Positions 26,563 through 35,032 are shown, counted from the stretch's first letter. The stretch is DNA of 64,000 nt from Lentisphaerae bacterium GWF2_45_14 (GCA_001804785.1 MHBG01000048.1:25401-89400), one strand, 5' to 3'. A program made the numbers and translations. Notes: generated by a model not told the origin, from the sequence alone.

Positions 26563-27212
26563 GAATGCTTCTCCATCATGATTGGTTTTCCGTATCTGCG
26601 CTCTATTGCCGCTTTCCTGCGGACGTCCTGTTCTTTTGTCATCAGGACAGGCGGCGAAGGTTGGTAATCAGGATTATGGACAATGTGTGTATCGGTTTTG
26701 CGTGAAAATTCGCTGGCGATGTTAATCCACATGCCGCGTTCGGATTTGTACAAATCCACTCTTTCTTCGAATTCGAGTTCCGCGTCTCCGAGTTCATTGT
26801 CTTTTTTCTGAATCACAGCGTGGAGATCGGCGGCAAGGTTTGCGAGGTGTTCGTTTCGTTTGATTATAATCTGGCGAAGGGTTTCTTCGATGCGGTTAAA
26901 GGCGGTGATGTAAGTTTCTTTAAATTGCGCGGCAGTTTTCCCTTTGAATCCCATGGCAAGAAAAACAAAGCCATCTTTCGTTAGGTTGTACATCGACGAC
27001 TTTACTTCTTTGCCGAGATTGTTCTTCCACAAATATTCGGTCAGCTGAAAATTCAGCCAACCGAAATTTTGACTGCATTCCAGCTTTTCAATTGCCTGGA
27101 TTACATTCTTGTGTTGCTTCCCAAAAATCTCAGCAATTTTCAAGCTTGTTGTCATGGGCTTGCTGTCAATGACCGTTACGGCATCGGCGGGGATAATGGT
27201 GATTTCATTCAT
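26559..27212 (-). CDS. Rha-family phage regulatory protein
   Basis: It is 217 residues. TTSLKIAEIFGKQHKNVIQAIEKLE, at residues 20-44, and YNLTKDGFVFLAMGFKGKTAAQFKETYITAFNRIE are the Rha domain, found in antirepressor-like proteins of lambdoid phages and plasmid-like elements. The C-terminal half is helical, including a QKKDNELGDAELEFEERVD segment. It is the second gene of the early operon. The second operator copy lies 39-54 bases upstream of its start. Confidence 0.85.
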   Translation of the reverse strand: MNEITIIPADAVTVIDSKPMTTSLKIAEIFGKQHKNVIQAIEKLECSQNFGWLNFQLTEYLWKNNLGKEVKSSMYNLTKDGFVFLAMGFKGKTAAQFKETYITAFNRIEETLRQIIIKRNEHLANLAADLHAVIQKKDNELGDAELEFEERVDLYKSERGMWINIASEFSRKTDTHIVHNPDYQPSPPVLMTKEQDVRRKAAIERRYGKPIMMEKHS

Positions 27213-27232
27213 TTTTGATTTACCTTAATCTA

Positions 27233-27433
27233 TTATTTGCCTTGATTTTGTTGTGTATTTACACAATTGCGGGCAAAAAAATTGCCTGTTATTTCCTCCC
27301 CATCAAAAAACCAAGATTTTCCGCCTTTAAGCTTCTTACCCGGGAGTAGTCCTTTTCTACATTTATCCCTTACAGTAAAGGGAGTTATGCGCAAATATTC
27401 AGCTACATCATTAACTGTCCACATCTTGCTCAC
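27233..27433 (-). CDS. Excisionase-type HTH protein, first gene of the early operon
   Basis: It is 66 residues. WTVNDVAEYLRITPFTVRDK, then KGLLPGKKLKGGKSWFFDG, is the MerR/excisionase fold (HTH_17), with the small winged end. Its 3' end contains a perfect palindromic operator copy (27251-27266) that encodes the C-terminal CVNTQQ. The start codon is GTG-free ATG with AAGGAGG seven bases upstream. It could be an excisionase or a lysis-lysogeny regulator. Confidence 0.7.
   Translation of the reverse strand: MSKMWTVNDVAEYLRITPFTVRDKCRKGLLPGKKLKGGKSWFFDGEEITGNFFARNCVNTQQNQGK
27251..27266. promoter_or_regulatory. Perfect palindromic operator copy (O2)
   Basis: TTGTGTAAATACACAA (16 bp) is a perfect inverted repeat. 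The same 19-base sequence TGTGTATTTACACAATTGC occurs here at 27252-27270 and in the promoter spacer at 27473-27491. It sits inside the 3' end of the first HTH gene, just upstream of the Rha gene. No good -35/-10 pair surrounds this copy. Confidence 0.65.
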
Positions 27434-27464
27434 GTTATACCTCCTTTCTGCTTTATTTCTCTAT

Positions 27465-27493
27465 ATTATAGCTGTGTATTTACACAATTGCAA
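27465..27493 (-). promoter_or_regulatory. Early leftward promoter with operator in its spacer (O1)
   Basis: On the minus strand, -35 TTGCAA (27488-27493) and a perfect -10 TATAAT (27465-27470) are separated by exactly 17 bases. That spacer contains the 14-bp palindrome TGTGTAAATACACA (27473-27486). A protein bound there would block RNA polymerase. It drives the whole leftward operon. Confidence 0.75.
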
Positions 27494-27523
27494 ACAAAAA
27501 ACAACAAATTCTTATGTTTTTTA

Positions 27524-27552
27524 TTGAAAACCTCTGTAAATCAACGTAATAT
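27524..27552 (+). promoter_or_regulatory. Probable repressor promoter
   Basis: TTGAAA (27524-27529) and TAATAT (27547-27552) are 17 bases apart, about 37 bases before the repressor-like ATG. Divergent from the early promoter; the two promoters' -35 boxes are about 30 bp apart. Confidence 0.5.
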
Positions 27553-27588
27553 ATCTATTATAGACCATTGGGGGATCGAAGGATTGTT

Positions 27589-28239
27589 ATGCAAATAGAT
27601 TCAAAAATTCGGAATGCGCTACAAAAAGCCGTTGATTCAACCGGAAGTATCTTGCAATTCAGCAAGAAAATTCGGGTTGCACACACAACCGTCAGGGATT
27701 GGCTACGTGGGAAAACACAAAAAATAACCCCAAACACATGGGTACAAGTCGAACCTTTCCTGCGTCCGTACCTGCAAGAAGCAAAGCAAGCTTTTCGCTA
27801 CGGCAAGGAAGATGAAAACAACGATCGTGAATTCAATAGGACTGAATATTGTGGGGCTGAGGTAAAAACTATTGATGACGAAATCAATCGCTTGCATTCA
27901 CAAATCAAGCGGGAATTCAAGGGAAAACATGTTGATTTGCAATACCTTGAAGAACAATTGTTTGATAAGCTTGTAGATCAATTCGACGCCCGTAAAAAAG
28001 CTTTCCTGCGCCGCCTTGCCGAACTAGAAACAGGCCAACCATCATCTTTTGTGGGGGCGGAGGGTACGGGGAAAGAGCCGAGGACGGCGGCAGAGGGGAT
28101 AGAGAACGATCCATCCCTCACTCCCAGAGAAAAGAAAGCAATGCTTTTGAGATTGAGAGAACTTGAGCTTGACCGTCAATTCGGAATAGACGGCGATTCG
28201 AACGAAAATAACCCCACGTCCGGGGCGGTTGCAGGATAA
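27589..28239 (+). CDS. Divergent phage repressor-like protein
   Basis: It is 216 residues from the ATG at 27589 (GAAGGA six bases upstream); the frame opens seven codons earlier without such a site. Residues 5-50 (ALQKAVDSTGSILQFSKKIRVAH and VRDWLRGK) form an HTH resembling those of phage repressors. The rest is charged coiled coil, and no S24 self-cleavage peptidase is present. By position, divergent from the early operon, it probably binds the palindromic operators. Without a peptidase domain, induction may be by an antirepressor such as Rha; this is inference. Confidence 0.65.
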   Translation: MQIDSKIRNALQKAVDSTGSILQFSKKIRVAHTTVRDWLRGKTQKITPNTWVQVEPFLRPYLQEAKQAFRYGKEDENNDREFNRTEYCGAEVKTIDDEINRLHSQIKREFKGKHVDLQYLEEQLFDKLVDQFDARKKAFLRRLAELETGQPSSFVGAEGTGKEPRTAAEGIENDPSLTPREKKAMLLRLRELELDRQFGIDGDSNENNPTSGAVAG

Positions 28240-28241
28240 TT

Positions 28242-28331
28242 GTGTTTGAAAATCAGCAGGAATCCGAGCAATCCGAACAATTGGAACTCTTTGAATTCGA
28301 ATACGATAAGGATTTTTTTAGGCTCGTTTGA
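28242..28331 (+). CDS. Possible 29-residue acidic peptide
   Basis: A GTG start lies three bases after the repressor stop, with AGGAT upstream. The peptide (FENQQESEQSEQLELFEFEY, then DKDFFRLV) is very acidic. It is tightly linked to the repressor gene, but its length makes it uncertain. Confidence 0.3.
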   Translation: MFENQQESEQSEQLELFEFEYDKDFFRLV

Positions 28332-28383
28332 GCATAAGAAATATTAAAGATTAAGATGTAAAAAAGGCACACAGGAAAAAGGA

Positions 28384-28596
28384 ATGAGCAAAGAAGATGA
28401 TGAGAATAAAACAGTAGCTTTGGAAAATAACAGAGGATGCCGTGAGAAAATTATAGGAGCATTCGCTATCCTTTTCGTATTTTCAATTATTTATAACTGT
28501 CTCAAAAATTCTTCACACAATGATTTATTTATGGGGGCGTGGGTTATTATAGCAACATTTGCCGGCATTGTTTTGGTGCAGTATTTATTTAGATGA
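28384..28596 (+). CDS. Small two-helix membrane protein
   Basis: It is 70 residues with GGAAAAAGGA upstream. A charged N-terminus precedes two hydrophobic helices (IIGAFAILFVFSIIYNCL and GAWVIIATFAGIVLVQYLF). Next to the repressor, it may be a lysogeny gene such as a superinfection-exclusion protein, but no homology is recognised. Confidence 0.5.
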   Translation: MSKEDDENKTVALENNRGCREKIIGAFAILFVFSIIYNCLKNSSHNDLFMGAWVIIATFAGIVLVQYLFR

Positions 28597-28672
28597 ATCA
28601 CATTGTTTTTACCCCTTTAAAAATCATCTAAAAAAGACCATCAAAAACCTCTCTAAAAAACACTCTAAATTG

Positions 28673-28966
28673 ACCCGTCAACCCACCCGTCAACGCATTT
28701 TCCTCTTTTCTCCATTTTTCGACACTGTTTAAAAAATGTTCCCGGATTACATGTCAACGGTGTCAACGCTTTTTCCGGCAGGTGTCAACATATACGCCCT
28801 GTTAACGTCTTCTTAAAATCATAACTCCTTAATTATCAACCTTGTTGACATGTTAACATGTAATTACTATAAATTTATTTTATTTTATATTTTATATATT
28901 TATATATATTATATAGAGAGCAGACGTCTACGGCGTCTACAAGCTCAAAGTCGTTAAATATTTAAC
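28673..28966. repeat. GTCAAC repeats, AT-rich block and palindromes (origin- or attachment-arm-like)
   Basis: GTCAAC occurs at 28677, 28689, 28753, 28762 and 28784 on the plus strand, and inverted (GTTGAC) at 28844. GTTAAC occurs at 28801 and 28852. The first pair is a direct repeat ACCCGTCAAC 12 bp apart. Positions 28848-28861 are a perfect palindrome ACATGTTAACATGT, and 28953-28966 another, GTTAAATATTTAAC. Between them 28866-28917 is almost pure A/T. Repeats beside an AT-rich block are the layout of an origin; integrase arm sites at an attachment region are the other option. The rest of 28597-29298 holds no convincing gene (a 76-codon frame at 29030 lacks support). Confidence 0.5.
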
Positions 28967-29298
28967 AAGTAGTGCCGGATAGTAAAATGACTCTTTTTGA
29001 GACCCTGTTTTTCATATCATTCCTGAACCATGAAAAACGATAAAATTTGCTCTTCTTTTTTGAGACGTAAAACCCGACCTGTTTTCAAAGCTTGTCTTTC
29101 ACTTTTTGCGATTCATGCAAGACAACGAACCTTGTCGATGTTTTTTGAAAATCAAATCCCGAAAACGATCCCGGCAGTCTTTAAACTCTTACCCTCGGCA
29201 TTATTTTTAAGTTTTTTCTGGATAAAGTTACTCAAAAGTTACCCAATGCTATATTTTTAGGGTATCTTGAGTTATGCGTAAGTCGTTAATCATCAAGC

Positions 29299-29376
29299 TG
29301 GGGTGGATGAGGGGACTCGAACCCCCGGCCTTCTGGGCCACAACCAGACGCTCTAACCAACTGAGCTACAACCACC
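29299..29376 (-). tRNA. tRNA-His (anticodon GTG), prophage border
   Basis: A cloverleaf with the anticodon stem TCTGG/CCAGA and loop TTGTGGC gives anticodon GTG. The extra 5' G (G-1, at 29376) opposite C73, characteristic of histidine tRNA, is present, and CCA is encoded (29299-29301). The T loop GTTCGAGTC is standard. The acceptor stem has one T-T mismatch (fifth pair). The 3' end faces the prophage, the usual orientation when an integrase uses a tRNA as attachment site. Confidence 0.9.
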
Positions 29377-29467
29377 ATAAAAAGGAGCCAATAAACTAGC
29401 CTTGATTCGGAATATTTCAATCAGCAAATCGAAAAGCTTCTTAAAAAAGTTTTCAGCCTTGTTGTGA

Positions 29468-31381
29468 TTATCCTACGGAAGAGCCGCTGTCGATTTCGCC
29501 GTCTACGGTGATGAGTTTGAGTCCCTTGCCCTTTTTTGCGGCAAGAAGCATTCCCTGCGAGTCAATGCCGCGTATTTTTGCGGATTTCAGATTTGCCACG
29601 ACGACTATGGTCTTGCCTATTATCTCTTCCGGAGTGTAATACTGTGCCACGCCTGCGACTATCTGGCGTTTTTCGCCGCCGATGTCTATCTGGAGTTTTA
29701 GCAGTTTGTCGGCGCCATCTATTTTTTCAGCATGGACGACTTTTGCCGTTTTAAGCTGCGTTTTGAAGAAGTCGTCGATGCTTACAAGCCCGGCATCGGA
29801 ATCAGGTGTCTGCGCTTGACTCTGCGGAGCGGTCTCCGGCGCTTTTTCTGTTATGCATATCCTTTGGAAGAGGGAGCCGGAGTCATTCATCTTGGAGCCA
29901 GGGACGAGTCCGCCCCATTTTTCAAGTTCTTTCATATTTACCTCCGGAGTGTTTATCCCGAGTGCTTTCCTAAGTTCCGTCATTTTTGACGGCATAATCG
30001 GGTACAGGAGTACGGAAACAAATCTGAGTGCTTCTGCGGCGGTGTACATCACTGTTCCGAGTCGTTCGGTATCGCCTGATTTAGCGAGGGTCCAGGGTGC
30101 GGTTTTTTCGATGTAGCGGTTTCCTGCTCTTACCGCGTTCATGACTTCTTCTATTCCGCTGTTGAGTTTCATTCCCGGAACGGCCGACTTCATTACTTCT
30201 ACGGCCTTGATTGCGGCACTTTTCAATTCTTTATCGTCATCATTCTCTTCTGTGGGGGAGGGGATTATTCCGCCGAACTGTTTGACGGTCATTTTGACTA
30301 TGCGACTGAGGAGGTTGCCGAGGTCGTTGGCAAGATTGCTGTTGTATTTTTCGATGAATGCGTCTTCGGAAAACGAAGCGTCCTGTCCGAGTGACATTTC
30401 GGCGAGCAGGAAGAATCTGAACGCATCTACACCGTATCTTTCAGCCATTTCCATCGGATTGACGACATTGCCGAGGGACTTGCTCATCTTATTCTGTCCG
30501 GTCAGCCACCAGCCGTGGGCAAAAATAGACTCCGGCATTTCGACTCCGATAGCCTTGAGCATTGTGGGCCAGTAAACGGTGTGTGTGGTAAGTATGTCTT
30601 TGCCTATGAGATGAAATGAGGCGGGCCACCACTTTTTGAATTCTGCGTCGTTGCTGCCGTAGCCTGCCCCGGATATGTAGTTTACGAGCGCGTCGAACCA
30701 GACGTAGCACACGTAATCTTTATCGAATGGCAGTTCAATGCCCCAGGCGAGGCGTGATTTAGGTCTTGATATGCAGAGGTCGGCGAGAGGTTTTTTTAGG
30801 AAGCCCAGGGTTTCATTGGCTCTATAGTCGGGCAGTATGAATTTCGGGTGTTCCTTGATGTAGTCGATGAGCCATTGCTGGTACTGTCCCATTTTGAAGA
30901 AGTAGTTGGACTCCACTATTTCGTTTGTTGGTCGTCCGCATTCAGGGCATGTTTTTTCTTCATTGAGGTCTTTATCTGTAAAGAACCTTTCGCATGGCAC
31001 GCAATAGCAGCCTTTATATTCGGCCTTGTATATGAGGTCTCTGTCATAGAGATCCTGAAGGATTTTGCGGACAACGTTTTTGTGGCGAGCTTCGGTCGTT
31101 CTGATGAAGTCGTCGTTGCTTATGCCGAGTTTTTCCCAGAGTTCCTGAAAGCGGACGACGGTTGTATCGCACTGTTCCTGCTCGGTCATTCCGTGTTCGA
31201 CCGCGGCCTTCTGTACTTTCTGTCCATGCTCGTCTGTTCCGGTGAGGAAGAATGTTGCGTCGCCGTTCATCCTGTGGTATCTGGAGAGAACGTCGGCGAG
31301 TATTGTTGTATAGGCGTGGCCTATGTGTGGTTTATCGTTGACATAGTATATCGGAGTGGTTACGTAAAATTTTTCTGACAT
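29468..31381 (-). CDS. metG: Methionine-tRNA ligase
   Basis: It is 637 residues, class I. PHIGHAYTT at 18-26 contains the HIGH motif and KMSKSLGN the KMSKS loop. CYCVPCERFF and CPECGRP form a zinc knuckle in the connective domain. The last 110 residues are an OB-fold tRNA-binding domain (IDDFFKTQLKTAKVVHAEKI, then VVVANLKSAKIRGI), so it is the dimeric form. It attaches methionine to tRNA in the cytosol. It is the first chromosomal gene beyond the tRNA. Confidence 0.96.
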   Translation of the reverse strand: MSEKFYVTTPIYYVNDKPHIGHAYTTILADVLSRYHRMNGDATFFLTGTDEHGQKVQKAAVEHGMTEQEQCDTTVVRFQELWEKLGISNDDFIRTTEARHKNVVRKILQDLYDRDLIYKAEYKGCYCVPCERFFTDKDLNEEKTCPECGRPTNEIVESNYFFKMGQYQQWLIDYIKEHPKFILPDYRANETLGFLKKPLADLCISRPKSRLAWGIELPFDKDYVCYVWFDALVNYISGAGYGSNDAEFKKWWPASFHLIGKDILTTHTVYWPTMLKAIGVEMPESIFAHGWWLTGQNKMSKSLGNVVNPMEMAERYGVDAFRFFLLAEMSLGQDASFSEDAFIEKYNSNLANDLGNLLSRIVKMTVKQFGGIIPSPTEENDDDKELKSAAIKAVEVMKSAVPGMKLNSGIEEVMNAVRAGNRYIEKTAPWTLAKSGDTERLGTVMYTAAEALRFVSVLLYPIMPSKMTELRKALGINTPEVNMKELEKWGGLVPGSKMNDSGSLFQRICITEKAPETAPQSQAQTPDSDAGLVSIDDFFKTQLKTAKVVHAEKIDGADKLLKLQIDIGGEKRQIVAGVAQYYTPEEIIGKTIVVVANLKSAKIRGIDSQGMLLAAKKGKGLKLITVDGEIDSGSSVG

Positions 31382-31441
31382 GAAGAATTCCTTTGTTCTG
31401 AATAAAAATACCTTTTTAAAGTAAACTCTTTCAGCGATAAA

Positions 31442-32644
31442 TCAATCGTATTTTCTGAGCTTTGGCGGTTTGATATATATCGAAAGTCCCGTCAGTACAA
31501 GTGTTACGGCGAGAGCCGTGACCAGGATGGTAAATGCGTCGGACGCCCTGACGTATTTGAGCAGCAGTCCGCCTATTGCCGCAGTGGCGGCGGCGCCTCC
31601 CATCTGCATGGTGCCAAGCATTGAGGAGGCGGCCCCTGATATGTGTCTGAACTGGTCGAGCCCTATTTTGGTTGAGATTGGGATTGACAGTCCGAACGCA
31701 AAGCTGAAGATTGCCGCGGCTGCAAGTATGGTTGCGGCATTGTTCGTTCCACAGATGATTCGGGTTCCTATCAGCAGAGTGCCTGCCGTGGCTGATATCA
31801 GTGTTATGATCAGCACCGTGTTTTTTCTGCTGCTTATCCTATAAATAGGGCTTGATACTGCCCGTCCGGCTATAAGTGTGGATACTAGCGGTATATACGT
31901 CAGTCCGAACTCAACAGGGCTGTAATTGAACTCCCCCATAAATATAAAGGGACCTAGTGTGAGATAAATGCCCTGTATTCCAAAAAATATCATATTAGGG
32001 ATGGCTGCCGACATAAAGGTCCTGTCAAGGAGCATCTTAAAATAATTTTTGATGGTCTGCGCTATTTCCAGTGAGTATCTTTTTTCGGGGGGATTTGTTT
32101 CTTTGAGCCTTAAATACGCGTAAAAGAAGGAGACGATACAGCAGGCGGACGATATTATGAATGTAATTTTCCAGTTAAAATACTGGGTTATTAGTCCGCC
32201 TGCAAAAGGTGCGGCAATCGGGACAAGTGCGGAGATTATTCCCGTGATTCCGAGGATTGACACAATTTTGTCTTCAGGGTAGGCATCTCTTATCACTGCG
32301 CGGCTCGTAACGGGGATGGTGCTTGTGCCTATTGCCTGGACAATTCTGCCTGCGATGAGTATGGAAATCCCGTTCGCAAACATGCATATTGTCGAACCTG
32401 CGGCCACTGTTATCAGTCCGGCGAGTATCAGCGGGCGCCTCCCGAAACTGTCAGAAAGAGGCCCCATGAAAATATTGGAGATGGCGAGGCCCAGGAAGTA
32501 TACGGTCATTGTTGCGCTTATAGCGGCCTCCGACGCTCCGAAGTCCGCAGCGATTGCGGGCATTGCGGGCTGATATAGACTACCCGCCAGTCTTACAGCC
32601 GATGTTGCAAGGATTAGTGCTATTGTGAGATATCTGAGTTCCAA
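31442..32644 (-). CDS. Bcr/CflA-type multidrug exporter (MFS)
   Basis: It is 400 residues with about 12 membrane helices. The loop after helix 2 reads FMGPLSDSFGRRPLILAG, the MFS signature in the Bcr/CflA form. PVTSRAVIRDAYPEDK is the family's characteristic segment in helix 4-5. It is probably a proton-driven drug exporter. It ends two bases from the ATP-grasp gene, suggesting one leftward operon with it; the specific substrate cannot be told. Confidence 0.85.
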   Translation of the reverse strand: MELRYLTIALILATSAVRLAGSLYQPAMPAIAADFGASEAAISATMTVYFLGLAISNIFMGPLSDSFGRRPLILAGLITVAAGSTICMFANGISILIAGRIVQAIGTSTIPVTSRAVIRDAYPEDKIVSILGITGIISALVPIAAPFAGGLITQYFNWKITFIISSACCIVSFFYAYLRLKETNPPEKRYSLEIAQTIKNYFKMLLDRTFMSAAIPNMIFFGIQGIYLTLGPFIFMGEFNYSPVEFGLTYIPLVSTLIAGRAVSSPIYRISSRKNTVLIITLISATAGTLLIGTRIICGTNNAATILAAAAIFSFAFGLSIPISTKIGLDQFRHISGAASSMLGTMQMGGAAATAAIGGLLLKYVRASDAFTILVTALAVTLVLTGLSIYIKPPKLRKYD

Positions 32645-32646
32645 AA

Positions 32647-33546
32647 TTATCGGGCTTTCTTTTCTCTTACGAGTATTACCGCCAGCTTGAATATTTCGGC
32701 GGAGACATTTACAGGACAGCAGCTTTCAATTCCTGCAAAGCCTGGGGAGGCGTTTATTTCGCAGATGGTAAAACCCTTTGCAGTGAAAAGGAGATCGACC
32801 CCGGCAACCCTGAGACCGAGCGCCTCGGCGGCTTTTATCCCGAGCGTTTTTATCTCTTCCGTCATGGGATAGTCCTCTACCGAGCCTCCCAGCGAAAAGT
32901 TTGCTCTGAAATCGCTGCTGTGGGCCTTTCTGCACATACACGCGATAGCCTTGCCGTCAACGACAATCACGCGCAGGTCTTTCCCACTGCTTTCCTTTAT
33001 GAATTCCTGTGCTATCATGTTAGTTCCCGGAGCCGTTGCATGCAGGAGCTGAAGAATGCTGCGGCATTCCTCTTCCGTTTTTACCATTATAACGCCGGAG
33101 CCTTTGGCCCCTGTCAGGATTTTAAGTACGGCCGGGAAGCCGATGGTATCTTTTATTGCGGGGATGGATTCTTCGCCGTTGACAAGGATTGTCTTGGGAA
33201 AGGGCAGTTTGGCCCGTGACAGTATCTGACAGGAGAGAAATTTATCATTTGCGGCAAGAACTGCGTTTTGCGGATTTACGCATGGGATATTGAGCTTTTC
33301 CATTTCCAACATGAGGGCCAGGGCATTGTAGTGATGATCCTTCATTATGCTAAGGTAGAGGAAATCCGGAAAGGCTGCTTTTGAGCCATCGTAATATATT
33401 GAGCTTGTTCTACTGTCATCCACGCATATTTCCGTCAGTGCCGGGTCAATCATCTTAAGTTCTATTCCGGCAGCGGCGGCATTTTGCTGTCCTCGTTCCC
33501 ATTCCAATGGTACTTTTCCGCTGTAAATAACCCACCCGGTCAACAT
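32647..33546 (-). CDS. RimK-like ATP-grasp ligase
   Basis: It is 299 residues. FPAVLKILTGAKGSGV near 155 is the ATP-binding lysine and Gly-rich loop. GKDLRVIVVDGKAIACM and ICEINASPGFAGIE carry the metal-binding Glu/Asn of the ATP-grasp fold. It is closest in pattern to RimK-type alpha-L-glutamate ligases, so it likely joins an amino acid to a carboxylate of a protein or cofactor. Its downstream partner is an exporter and its upstream partner an ATPase-acetyltransferase, so it may tailor a small molecule that is exported; this is inference. Confidence 0.8.
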   Translation of the reverse strand: MLTGWVIYSGKVPLEWERGQQNAAAAGIELKMIDPALTEICVDDSRTSSIYYDGSKAAFPDFLYLSIMKDHHYNALALMLEMEKLNIPCVNPQNAVLAANDKFLSCQILSRAKLPFPKTILVNGEESIPAIKDTIGFPAVLKILTGAKGSGVIMVKTEEECRSILQLLHATAPGTNMIAQEFIKESSGKDLRVIVVDGKAIACMCRKAHSSDFRANFSLGGSVEDYPMTEEIKTLGIKAAEALGLRVAGVDLLFTAKGFTICEINASPGFAGIESCCPVNVSAEIFKLAVILVREKKAR

Positions 33547-33565
33547 TTTCTACCCGTCCTTGTCT

Positions 33566-35032
33566 TTAATATGGGATTACCATGTCATTGCATTTTTTTA
33601 CATAATCTCTAAGCTCTATGGCCGAGGTGCTGTCGAGCATAATTTTATCATATTCTATTATTTTCGGAGTTACGTAGGTGTAGGCGGCATACCAGCGGCT
33701 CTGGCTGTGTGGGTAAATCCCTGAAAAGAAGAAGCCTTGGTCTGCGAGTCCCTCCGCGGTATCTGCGAATGCCGCATCCCACAAAGGTAAATAGAGATAG
33801 AACGACTGTATTCCGCGGGCGGCAAGATCGAAGCGTTCTTTTTTTATGTTGGCATAAAAGTTTCTGCCCTTACGTTGGACTCTGATAAAAACAACCTTGT
33901 AGAGGTCATTGCACGAGGATGTCATTTCTGTTTCCTGTATCAATTGCGGGATAGAGGATGGCTGTTTCTCTTCGATGTCGTATCCGGCTGCCGACAGGAT
34001 TTTTAATATGATTTCGCTGTGTTCGGGCGGGGGGAATATTTCGGTCTGGATTTTTTCTTTGAAACTTACGCAGGAGATCAGAAGGCTTTCGCGTTCACGT
34101 GCCGCGACGTTCATTGAACTGAATGCGGCTTGGTCATGGTAGGCGAGTTGAAGAGCTGTGGGGGTTACTTTAAACAGTTCTCCGATTTTCTGTGACTGCG
34201 TATGCGCCGTCACAAACTTGAATATGTAAAGATTCTCTTTGTTTTTATCGGCATATTTGCGTGCCGCTCTTAACAGCTTCAGCAGGCAGAGACTCTGTCT
34301 GTAGCGCGGGTCTATCATTACGACCCCGAACTCTATTACGCCCGGATCGTCTTTTTCCGTCAGCGCACCAACGTGCCCTACGAGTTCTTCGTTATGATTG
34401 AATGCACCGATGGAGGTCATTTTCCCTGACTGGATGTAGTTTTCCACGGCATCGGGATAATAAAAATCGTCTTTGGAATAGGTGTACCTGTAAGTTCTGT
34501 ACGACAGTTGGACTATCTGGTAGGCCTCCTCCGGCTCCAGTTGTCGTACAGTGAAAGAAGGATGGCTCTTTGACGTATCGTCATGCTTTTCTTCATTTTG
34601 CAGGCTGAAGTCATTAGGGTTAACAGGACTTGAAAGCTTTTTGAAGAGGATTGTTTCCCATCCGCCGGAACCTTTATTTTTGAATTCAAAACGGTCGGAG
34701 AGTTTCCTCATAAGGTAGAGTCTGAGGCCGAATATGGACTCCTCCGGATGTTCCGTGTCATAATCGGGGAGCTTTTTGAGATCAATTGGCATTCCTTTGT
34801 CCTGCAGGGTTATTTCGATGCCATTGTCACTGAACGCGCAGCTTATTTCAATGAACCCTCCGGCATCGAAGCCGGAAAATCTTTCTATGGTGCCTGCCGC
34901 CGCTTCTTCTACGGCCAGCATCATTTCCTGGGATTCTTTCTCATTGGCTCCGTAGTATTGCATCGTATTTTTTACGAATGGCAGCAATATCTCAAGTACG
35001 CTCAGGTTGCATGGTATACTAATTGTAATCAT
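33566..35032 (-). CDS. RsbW-like ATPase domain fused to a GNAT acetyltransferase
   Basis: It is 488 residues. Residues 1-135 are an anti-sigma-type HATPase (EMMLAVEEAAAGTIERF, then ITLQDKGMPIDL and SIFGLRLYLMRKLSD). Residues about 165-300 are a GNAT domain (TFVRQLEPEEAYQIVQLSYRT-like entry, GVVMIDPRYRQSLCLLKLL). Residues 300-488 are unassigned alpha/beta with a DVLYKVVFIRVQRKG-like segment. The ATPase may phosphorylate a partner or sense a signal and control acetylation; both are inference. It opens the leftward gene set with the ligase and exporter. Confidence 0.8.
   Translation of the reverse strand: MITISIPCNLSVLEILLPFVKNTMQYYGANEKESQEMMLAVEEAAAGTIERFSGFDAGGFIEISCAFSDNGIEITLQDKGMPIDLKKLPDYDTEHPEESIFGLRLYLMRKLSDRFEFKNKGSGGWETILFKKLSSPVNPNDFSLQNEEKHDDTSKSHPSFTVRQLEPEEAYQIVQLSYRTYRYTYSKDDFYYPDAVENYIQSGKMTSIGAFNHNEELVGHVGALTEKDDPGVIEFGVVMIDPRYRQSLCLLKLLRAARKYADKNKENLYIFKFVTAHTQSQKIGELFKVTPTALQLAYHDQAAFSSMNVAARERESLLISCVSFKEKIQTEIFPPPEHSEIILKILSAAGYDIEEKQPSSIPQLIQETEMTSSCNDLYKVVFIRVQRKGRNFYANIKKERFDLAARGIQSFYLYLPLWDAAFADTAEGLADQGFFFSGIYPHSQSRWYAAYTYVTPKIIEYDKIMLDSTSAIELRDYVKKCNDMVIPY

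Noticed and set aside
29030..29260. A 76-codon frame on the + strand between the repeat region and the tRNA
   Set aside because: It has no ribosome site, is rich in Phe/Lys/Ser as expected from AT-rich noncoding DNA, and shows no recognised domain.
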